The notes under the pieces are model-generated. The model made no database searches. It had not been told where the DNA came from and saw only the letters and a list, made by a program, of their open reading frames with translations. A DNA stretch of 18,197 nt, taken from the NCBI GenBank assembly GCA_947097535.1, contig CAMURM010000003.1, positions 1-18,197 of the forward strand. The letters run 5' to 3'. Source of the DNA: an uncultured Selenomonas sp. (lineage in GTDB: Bacteria; Bacillota; Negativicutes; Selenomonadales; Selenomonadaceae). Made by a program: the position numbers and the translations under genes. This document shows, piece by piece, positions 13,754-18,197 of the stretch (positions within the stretch are counted from its first letter, which is position 1; every line of letters starts with the position of its first letter).

Positions 13754-13769
13754 CCCCATGTGGGGCAGA
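13754..13769. other. GC-rich hairpin in the gap between antitoxin promoter and crp-like gene
   Basis: TGCCCCATGTGGGGCA folds into a 7-bp stem with a 2-nt loop, 40 nt beyond the crp-like stop. T-rich sequence lies on its left on the plus strand, so no U-tract follows it in the direction of the minus-strand gene; it is not a standard terminator. The rest of 13616-13809 shows nothing I recognise. Confidence 0.4.
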
Positions 13770-13809
13770 AGAAACTCGCTGCTTTGTGTACGATAAAAGC
13801 AGATGATGG

Positions 13810-14484
13810 TTACAAGGTCTCGCCGGAACAAAGTTCACCGAGTTTATCCGGATCGGTTACCGTAATGATTTTTCGGCCCGTTTCGATGATGTTATTCTGT
13901 CTGAGCTTTGTCAGGCTTCTTGTCACATTATTAATGCTGATGCCGAGTATATTCGCCAAGTCTTCCTGCGTCAGATTGCGTAGATAATGGTTGCGGGCGC
14001 TTTCACTGATCAGAAGGAGGTACAGGAGATTGCAGAGTTTTACGAAGGAATCATTTTGTTCCTGGTGCCCGATTTCATACAGAAGAAGATTTGTCGATGA
14101 AGAGAAGTGGTCGATGACATAATGGCGCAGAGCGGCGTTTTCTTCGAACATCAGGGAAAATTGCTCTTGCGTAAATTCCAGAGCCTTGACATGCGTCATC
14201 GCCGAGCAGAGAAGACTGCTCTCAAGTTTGTACTGTTTGTAATGGAACATCGGGTAAACCGTTCCTTGTGCATGGAATGATAAAATGCGCCGCTTGCCGC
14301 TATCATGATCCATGAAGGTCTGAGCGATGCCTTCCGTGATGTAAAAAATTTTATTGAACGGTTCGTCCGGAGCCCAGAGGTATTCTCCTTGCCGGAATGA
14401 CACCGTTTGATGCGGTCTGGCAGAAAAATAATCCTGCAGGTCGCGGAAATCATCGGCAAAGATATATTTCGGTGTCAGCAACAT
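13810..14484 (-). CDS. Crp/Fnr family transcriptional regulator
   Basis: The 224-residue protein has a cyclic-nucleotide-binding-type beta-barrel (about 10-115), a dimer helix (about 120-150) and a winged helix with LTQEDLANILGISINNVTRSLTKLRQNNII near 170-200. The cysteines of oxygen-sensing Fnr are not present in the usual N-terminal cluster, and the effector cannot be read. ATG 14484 follows an AGGTG; an upstream in-frame ATG at 14517 has no Shine-Dalgarno and lies before the likely transcription start. It is divergent from a nitroreductase with a 60-bp gap containing a CRP-shaped palindrome, so it probably regulates that gene, itself, or both. Confidence 0.88.
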   Translation of the reverse strand: MLLTPKYIFADDFRDLQDYFSARPHQTVSFRQGEYLWAPDEPFNKIFYITEGIAQTFMDHDSGKRRILSFHAQGTVYPMFHYKQYKLESSLLCSAMTHVKALEFTQEQFSLMFEENAALRHYVIDHFSSSTNLLLYEIGHQEQNDSFVKLCNLLYLLLISESARNHYLRNLTQEDLANILGISINNVTRSLTKLRQNNIIETGRKIITVTDPDKLGELCSGETL

Positions 14485-14511
14485 CAATACACCTGCTTCG
14501 CAAAATATCAC

Positions 14512-14527
14512 TTTCATTTTACTGAAA
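14512..14527. promoter_or_regulatory. CRP-shaped palindrome between crp-like gene and nitroreductase
   Basis: TTTCA-TTTTAC-TGAAA has 5-bp arms and a 6-bp spacer, the geometry of Crp/Fnr sites. It overlaps the -35 region of a possible crp-like promoter (TGA-TATTTT on the minus strand at about 14509-14501) and ends 2 bp before the nitroreductase Shine-Dalgarno. Assignment is inference from geometry and neighbourhood. Confidence 0.5.
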
Positions 14528-14544
14528 AGAAAGGGGAAAACAAT

Positions 14545-15072
14545 ATGAATCTGATTATCGAGGCGATGGAAAATAGAAGAAGTATTCGCAGGTTCAGGCC
14601 GGAGCTTCTGGACTGCACGGATGTGGACAAAATTATCGAGGCCGGACTGTATGCGGCAAACGGCATGGGAAAGCAGGCGACAAAGATCATCTGCGTCACG
14701 AATAAGAAGATACGGGATGAGCTGTCAGAAATGAACCGTAAGATCGGTGGCTGGAAGGAAGGGTTCGATCCGTTCTATGGCGCGCCTGTTGTATTGATCG
14801 TGCTCGGGCAGAAGGACTGGGTGAATCATGTATATGACGGCAGTCTTGTGATGGGCAACTTGATGCTGGCAGCACATGCGCTGGGATATGGCAGTTGCTG
14901 GATTCACCGGGCAAAAGAAGAATTTGAGACAGCGTATGGGAAAGAACTTCTGCAAAAGCTCAGTATCGAAGGCGAGTGGGAAGGCATCGGGCATTGTGTC
15001 ATAGGTTATCCGGATGGAAATATTCCAAAAGCGGCAAAGAGGAAAGAAGACCGAGTTTACTACGTGGAATAA
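14545..15072 (+). CDS. Nitroreductase family flavoprotein
   Basis: The 175-residue protein has the family's FMN-binding N-terminus ENRRSIRRFRPELL (about 8-21), then the helix KIIEAGLYAANGMGKQ, an APVVLIVLG strand, LVMGNLMLAAHALGYGSCWIHRAKE and a VIGYPDG end block. Such proteins reduce nitro groups, quinones or flavins with NAD(P)H as FMN dimers; the substrate here is unknown. The ATG lies 8 nt after AAAGGGG. TIGR04076 follows after 19 nt with its own GGAGG, so the two form an operon, and the divergent Crp/Fnr protein probably controls it. Confidence 0.92.
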   Translation: MNLIIEAMENRRSIRRFRPELLDCTDVDKIIEAGLYAANGMGKQATKIICVTNKKIRDELSEMNRKIGGWKEGFDPFYGAPVVLIVLGQKDWVNHVYDGSLVMGNLMLAAHALGYGSCWIHRAKEEFETAYGKELLQKLSIEGEWEGIGHCVIGYPDGNIPKAAKRKEDRVYYVE

Positions 15073-15091
15073 ACGGATAGGAGGAAGCAAG

Positions 15092-15535
15092 ATGCAGTAT
15101 CAATGTAAGGTTACCGTGCTGGAAACCATGTGTTTCGCCGATTATCAGGGAAAATATCTGGCCGATCCGAAATCCGGGCCGTGTCCATGTTATCATGCCG
15201 GAGATGAATATATCTTTGAAAGAAGTGGGGATAAAGACGATTTCTGGCATACGGGTCTGAATACGCTGGTAAAAAGCGATGCGGACAGAGATAAAATTGC
15301 AGGCGGCCCGAAGATGCCGTTCTGCGCAGAGGCTTGGGATGCCATCAGCAGGTATATTTATACTGCACTTCAGGGGGGCGCCATAATGCATGGCTGGACG
15401 AAGGATGACCACATCATGATTGCCTGCTGTAACGACGGGACGAGACCGGTCATCTTCAAAATCGAGCGGATCGACATTCCGGAGAATGAGGAAGAAAAGA
15501 AGTGGCTGAAAGAGCAGGATTTCTCAATTTCGTAA
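15092..15535 (+). CDS. TIGR04076 family protein
   Basis: The 147-residue protein begins MQYQCKVTVLETMC and has GPCPCYHAGDEYIFE near 30-45, then PFCAEAWDAISRYIYTALQGG and a CCNDGTRPVIFKIERID block. This matches the small uncharacterised TIGR04076 family, where the Cys/GD segment and the FCAEAW-type segment recur. At least six cysteines suggest metal or redox binding, which is inference. The ATG at 15092 lies after GGAGG; an in-frame ATG 78 nt upstream lies inside the nitroreductase gene and is rejected. The last residues are followed at once by degraded sequence. Confidence 0.8.
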   Translation: MQYQCKVTVLETMCFADYQGKYLADPKSGPCPCYHAGDEYIFERSGDKDDFWHTGLNTLVKSDADRDKIAGGPKMPFCAEAWDAISRYIYTALQGGAIMHGWTKDDHIMIACCNDGTRPVIFKIERIDIPENEEEKKWLKEQDFSIS

Positions 15536-15549
15536 AAAATGTTTCTGTC

Positions 15550-15597
15550 ATTGCTGCGAGAGCCTCCTCAGCATGAAGCACGGCTACGCCAGGCTGG
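15550..15597 (-). pseudogene. Remnant of a DUF169 gene
   Basis: On the minus strand the sequence translates as IQPGVAVLHAEEALAAM, aligning with SQPVAVLHAEEAPAGAM of the intact DUF169 protein at 12174-12899, same strand. Nucleotides match closely as well (GCCTCCTCAGC-TGAAGCAC shared on the plus strand, with one base different). Only about 16 codons survive. Confidence 0.7.
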
Positions 15598-15659
15598 ATG
15601 CCCGTACGATAACGCCTCGATGAAGTGCTATTTCAACACGCTGAAGAACGATGAAATCC
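15596..15659 (+). pseudogene. Scrap of an IS3-family transposase (OrfB)
   Basis: The plus strand encodes GCPYDNASMKCYFNTLKNDEI, the motif around the second catalytic Asp of IS3/IS150 DDE transposases (YDNAxMESFFxTLKxE). Nothing of the element lies on either side and no terminal repeats are visible, so it is a relic. It abuts the DUF169 remnant on the left and the MFS remnant on the right. Confidence 0.75.
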
Positions 15660-15874
15660 TCATACTTCGCTGCCGCCGAGCTTTGTTTTGAACGATGCGA
15701 ACACGATGATTTCTTCCAAGGCGAGCAGGAAAAGGATCAGCGCTGAAAAATGGAAGGCACGGTGCTTGCAAAATCGTTCGCGATCTTCGGCAATAAAAGG
15801 GTGGCAACCCAGTTATCCCCTGCGGACAGCAGCCCGGCAAAACTAACCAGTAAAAGTGTATTCATATCGCGCAT
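15660..15874 (-). pseudogene. Gutted MFS transporter: first ~45 and last ~28 codons only
   Basis: The minus strand starts with ATG at 15874, 1 nt after the oxidoreductase stop, and reads MRDMNTLLLVSFAGLLSAGDNW then VATLLLPKIANDFASTVPS, the first helix and loop of a major facilitator transporter. It stops at 15737. In a shifted frame the following sequence reads LILFLLALEEIIVFASFKTKLGG and stops at 15660, like the last helix and tail of the same protein. A large internal deletion with frameshift explains this best; the second part's origin is less sure. The start position shows it was the third gene of the operon to its right. Confidence 0.7.
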
Positions 15875-15875
15875 G

Positions 15876-16862
15876 TTATGCCTCTTCCGGGTACTGCAGG
15901 CCCCATGCCCTGCGCAGCCGCGTCATGATCTCCATGACATTGGCCGTATAGTCGAGGTGCATGGCGTTCGCCTCGCCGGCAACGGCGGCTTCCATGTCGA
16001 GGACTTCGCAGCCGAGTGCATCGTCGGCGGCGCCTGCCGCGATCTCCTCGCGGCAGGCGCCTTCCGTCCAGACGATGGTCGCTTTGTCGGCGCGCGGGTA
16101 GTCGAAGATTTCGATATAGCCTTTGTCGAAGGCGAGCGTGGCGCGTTTCGGCTGTTTGGCTCGGAGGGAAAGCGTCACAGCGGCCATCTCCCCCGCCCGG
16201 TTTTTCAGCAGGATGCCCGCTTCTTCATCGACGCCTGTCGCTGCGAGCCGCACCTGGGAAAGAAGCTCTTCCGGCTTTTCGCTCATGAACCAGCGGGCGC
16301 AGGAAAGCGCATAGATGCCGATATCGAGGAGCGCCCCGCCCGCCAGCGCCTTGCTGAAGAAGCGGTTTTTTTCGTCGTAGGGCTTATCGCTGCCGAAGTT
16401 CAGCTGGGCGATGTGCAAGGCGCCGAGCGCGCCCGAGCGAACGAGCCCGTCCAGCTTCTTGAAGAGCGGCATGTGGTAAAGCGTCATGGCTTCGGCGAGG
16501 ATGCGATGCTTTTCTTCGGCAAGGGCGGCAGCGCGGGAAAGCTCGGCGCTGTTCAAGGTGATGGATTTTTCCGCAAGCACATGTTTGCCGGCTGCAAGCG
16601 CCCGGCAGATATACGGGGCATGCGTATTGTGCGGTGTTGAGATATAGACGATGTCGATGTCGGGATCCCGGAAAAGCTCGTCCGGCGCTTCGTAGACCTT
16701 TTCAATGCCGTAGGCGGCTGCAAAGGCGTGTGCCTTTTCCGGCCGCCTGCCGGCGACGCCGCAAAAGCCGCCGCCGAGGCGCTTCATGGCCTGTGCCATC
16801 TCGCCGGCAATCGCACCGCAGCCGAGCGTCGCCCAGGAAAAGCGCATATTCTCCTTTGCCAT
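15876..16862 (-). CDS. Gfo/Idh/MocA family oxidoreductase
   Basis: The protein has 328 residues. The N-terminal Rossmann fold has GCGAIA (14-19) and GVAGRRPEKA; YISTPHNTHAPY is followed by GKHVLAEKSIT (92-102). The C-terminal substrate domain has GGALLDIGIYALSCARWF near 180, which resembles the trans-dihydrodiol dehydrogenase branch. Such enzymes oxidise or reduce sugars and related hydroxyl compounds with NAD(P); the substrate is unknown. The family's usual Glu-Lys-Pro reads Glu-Lys-Ser here, with the catalytic lysine kept. ATG 16862 follows TAAGGAG, where the TAA is the stop of the previous gene, so the two are coupled. The next gene, an MFS transporter, is destroyed. Confidence 0.9.
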   Translation of the reverse strand: MAKENMRFSWATLGCGAIAGEMAQAMKRLGGGFCGVAGRRPEKAHAFAAAYGIEKVYEAPDELFRDPDIDIVYISTPHNTHAPYICRALAAGKHVLAEKSITLNSAELSRAAALAEEKHRILAEAMTLYHMPLFKKLDGLVRSGALGALHIAQLNFGSDKPYDEKNRFFSKALAGGALLDIGIYALSCARWFMSEKPEELLSQVRLAATGVDEEAGILLKNRAGEMAAVTLSLRAKQPKRATLAFDKGYIEIFDYPRADKATIVWTEGACREEIAAGAADDALGCEVLDMEAAVAGEANAMHLDYTANVMEIMTRLRRAWGLQYPEEA

Positions 16863-16872
16863 GGAAAGCTCC

Positions 16873-17991
16873 TTACGACCAGACCGATTCGGCAATCTCG
16901 CGGATGAGGCGCAGCTTCTGCCACTGAGCCTCTTCGGTCAGGATATTGCCCTCTTCCGTCGAGGAAAAGCCGCACTGCGGGCTGAGGCAGAGCTGCTTGA
17001 GCGGCACATATTTCGCCGCTTCCTCGATGCGCTTTTTGACCGCTTCCTTGTCCTCGAGGTCTGCCGTCTTCGATGTCACAAGGCCGAGCACGACGCGTTG
17101 TTTTTGGATATGCTGCAGCGGCGCAAAACCACCGGCGCGGTCGGAATCGTATTCGAGGAAGAAGCCGTCGACATGGCAGCCGCCGAAAAGGATCTCGGCG
17201 ACAGGCTCGTAGCCGCCCGAGGAGAACCAGGTCGAACGGAAATTGCCGCGGCAGATGTGCATTGTGATCGTCATATCCGCCGGCTTTGCTTCAAGCACAC
17301 GGTTGATCATCGCCACGTAGGCGCGCTCGATTTTTTCAAGGTCAAAGCCGCGCGCCTCGTAAGCCTTGCGCTTCTCGGGGTCGCAGAACTCGCCCCACGA
17401 TGTGTCGTCGAGCTGGAGGTAGCGGCAGCCCGCATCGTAGAAAGCGCGCACGGCCTTTTGGTAGGCGAGCGCGATATCCTCGAAGAGAGCCGCCTCGTCC
17501 TTGTAGCGTTCGATCGGTGCATAATCCGTCGCGCGCACGCAGCAGATGAGGTGCAGCATGCTCGGGGAAGGAATCGTCATCTTCGCGAGCGCATCGCCCG
17601 CAAGCGACTGCAGATAGCAAAAATGCGCCAAAAACGGATGCGCGCCGAAATCCACCTTGTCCACGATCTGCACCGTCGCCGCTTTTGGCTGTGCGCCTTT
17701 GAAGGCCACGGACCAATGCGCCGCCCCGACTTCCTCGAGGCCGTCCAGGGCAGCGAGAAAGTCGAGATGCCAGTAGCGGCGGCGAAACTCGCCGTCCGTC
17801 ACGGCCTTGAGCCCGACCTCTTTCTCCTTTGCGACAAGGTCGCGAATCGCCGCATCCTCCGCCTCTTTGAGTTCGGACGCGGCGATTTTGCCCGCTGCAA
17901 ACGCCTCGCGCTTCTCCTTCAACGCCTCGGGGCGCAGAAAGCTCCCCACAATATCGTAACGAAAAGGCGGCCGCTTCTTTGTATTTGGCAT
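16873..17991 (-). CDS. Cobalamin-independent methionine synthase II-like protein (YxjG/YxjH type)
   Basis: The protein has 372 residues, matching the C-terminal catalytic half of MetE as a free-standing protein. Zinc ligands expected for MetE are all visible: His245 and Cys247 (MHICRGN), Glu280 (FFLEYDSDRAGGF) and Cys340 (LSPQCGFSS). VTDGEFRRRYWHLDF at 65-79 and YLQLDDTSWGEF near 191-202 also fit. Members use methyl donors to methylate homocysteine or are linked to sulfur-compound salvage; in this genome MetH is present too, so a different donor is plausible. The ATG lies 7 nt after AAGGAGG. The oxidoreductase start follows 10 nt after the stop, and the lost MFS gene came third. Confidence 0.92.
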   Translation of the reverse strand: MPNTKKRPPFRYDIVGSFLRPEALKEKREAFAAGKIAASELKEAEDAAIRDLVAKEKEVGLKAVTDGEFRRRYWHLDFLAALDGLEEVGAAHWSVAFKGAQPKAATVQIVDKVDFGAHPFLAHFCYLQSLAGDALAKMTIPSPSMLHLICCVRATDYAPIERYKDEAALFEDIALAYQKAVRAFYDAGCRYLQLDDTSWGEFCDPEKRKAYEARGFDLEKIERAYVAMINRVLEAKPADMTITMHICRGNFRSTWFSSGGYEPVAEILFGGCHVDGFFLEYDSDRAGGFAPLQHIQKQRVVLGLVTSKTADLEDKEAVKKRIEEAAKYVPLKQLCLSPQCGFSSTEEGNILTEEAQWQKLRLIREIAESVWS

Positions 17992-18054
17992 AGAAATTCC
18001 TCCTTGCCTGTCCTATGCTTAGCCTGCAGCCTCCCGCCGCAGGCCTTCTCCTCT

Positions 18055-18063
18055 ATTGTAGCA
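18055..18063 (-). promoter_or_regulatory. Extended -10 promoter of the MetE-like operon
   Basis: On the minus strand TGC-TACAAT (18063-18055) is an extended -10 without a clear -35. The leader of about 55 nt has a GCCTGC/GCAGGC hairpin (about 18023-18045) and is too short for an S-box or T-box. Confidence 0.55.
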
Positions 18064-18092
18064 CAAACGATAGCTGAACAGCATATTTGACG

Positions 18093-18138
18093 CAAAAAAA
18101 AGAAAAGAGTCGGCACACGATTTGTGTGCCGACTCTTT
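18093..18138 (-). terminator. Strong intrinsic terminator of a gene or element beyond the right edge
   Basis: A perfect 15-bp stem AAAGAGTCGGCACAC (minus strand, 18138-18124) with its complement (18118-18104) and a 5-nt loop is followed on the minus strand by TCTTTTTTTTG. It insulates the MetE-like operon from transcription entering from the right. Confidence 0.9.
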
Positions 18139-18140
18139 CG

Positions 18141-18197
18141 TTAAGGAACCACTGATAAATTCAGCCCCCCATCTTCACGCATCTGCGCTGTCCTCTC
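18141..18197. other. Window-edge sequence, possible insertion-sequence end
   Basis: After TTAA the plus strand reads GGAACCACTGATAAATTCAG, which resembles the terminal repeats of IS5-like elements flanked by a TTAA-type target site. The minus strand is also open from the edge to a TAA at 18143-18141 (ending GGLNLSVVP), so it could be the end of a gene. The other end lies outside the window, so neither reading can be settled. Confidence 0.3.

Noticed and set aside
15750..16640. 296-codon plus-strand frame opposite the oxidoreductase
   Set aside because: Mirror of the coding strand; it also runs through the MFS remnant without matching it.
16786..18090. 434-codon plus-strand frame opposite the MetE-like gene
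   Set aside because: Antisense to a protein with all four zinc ligands; composition is that of a shadow frame.
1..18197. CRISPR array, tRNA or rRNA genes
   Set aside because: No regularly spaced direct repeats, no tRNA cloverleaf and no rRNA signature sequences were seen on either strand.

Overview
The window looks like the chromosome of a GC-rich diderm Firmicute (Negativicutes), most likely a Selenomonas-type organism. This is inference from four things seen here: Bacillus-type parS sites beside a Soj/Spo0J pair, a free-standing AICAR formyltransferase under a ZTP riboswitch, a MetH whose reactivation domain is a separate gene, and heavy use of GC-ending codons with Shine-Dalgarno sites of AGGAGG type. 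No 16S or other species marker is present.

Core region, 1-8640. A purine gene (AICAR formyltransferase, minus strand, truncated by the window edge) has a ZTP riboswitch with an overlapping terminator. Phosphofructokinase (plus) follows with its own promoter and terminator. A convergent gap with three parS sites separates it from metH (minus), which is preceded in its operon by the gene for its reactivation domain. The metH operon is divergent from parA-parB. A fourth parS lies in the metH leader and a fifth between parB and a DUF4446 membrane protein. An M23 (LytM) envelope peptidase ends this block. Five parS sites within 5.3 kb suggest that the window is near the replication origin and is a main ParB loading zone.

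Accessory region, 8621-15875. It holds an ATPase_2/DUF234 protein with a 54-bp near-perfect palindrome over its promoter, rubrerythrin, a Fic AMP-transferase bracketed by two arrays of a TTTCGTCCAA box, a DUF169 protein, a YoeB toxin with a RelB/DinJ-type antitoxin, and a Crp/Fnr regulator divergent from a nitroreductase and a TIGR04076 protein. Then comes a 340-bp graveyard with a DUF169 remnant, an IS3-type transposase scrap and a gutted MFS transporter.

Right end, 15876-18197. A minus-strand operon encodes a cobalamin-independent methionine synthase-like protein and a Gfo/Idh/MocA oxidoreductase. It formerly ran into the MFS gene, whose start codon still lies 1 nt after the oxidoreductase stop. 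A strong terminator and a possible insertion-sequence end close the window.

The strongest candidate for something undescribed is the fic locus: four boxes arranged in exact two-fold symmetry over its promoter, and the same geometry repeated immediately after its stop codon. The palindrome on the DUF234 ATPase promoter is second. The rest is mostly recognisable housekeeping or degraded sequence.
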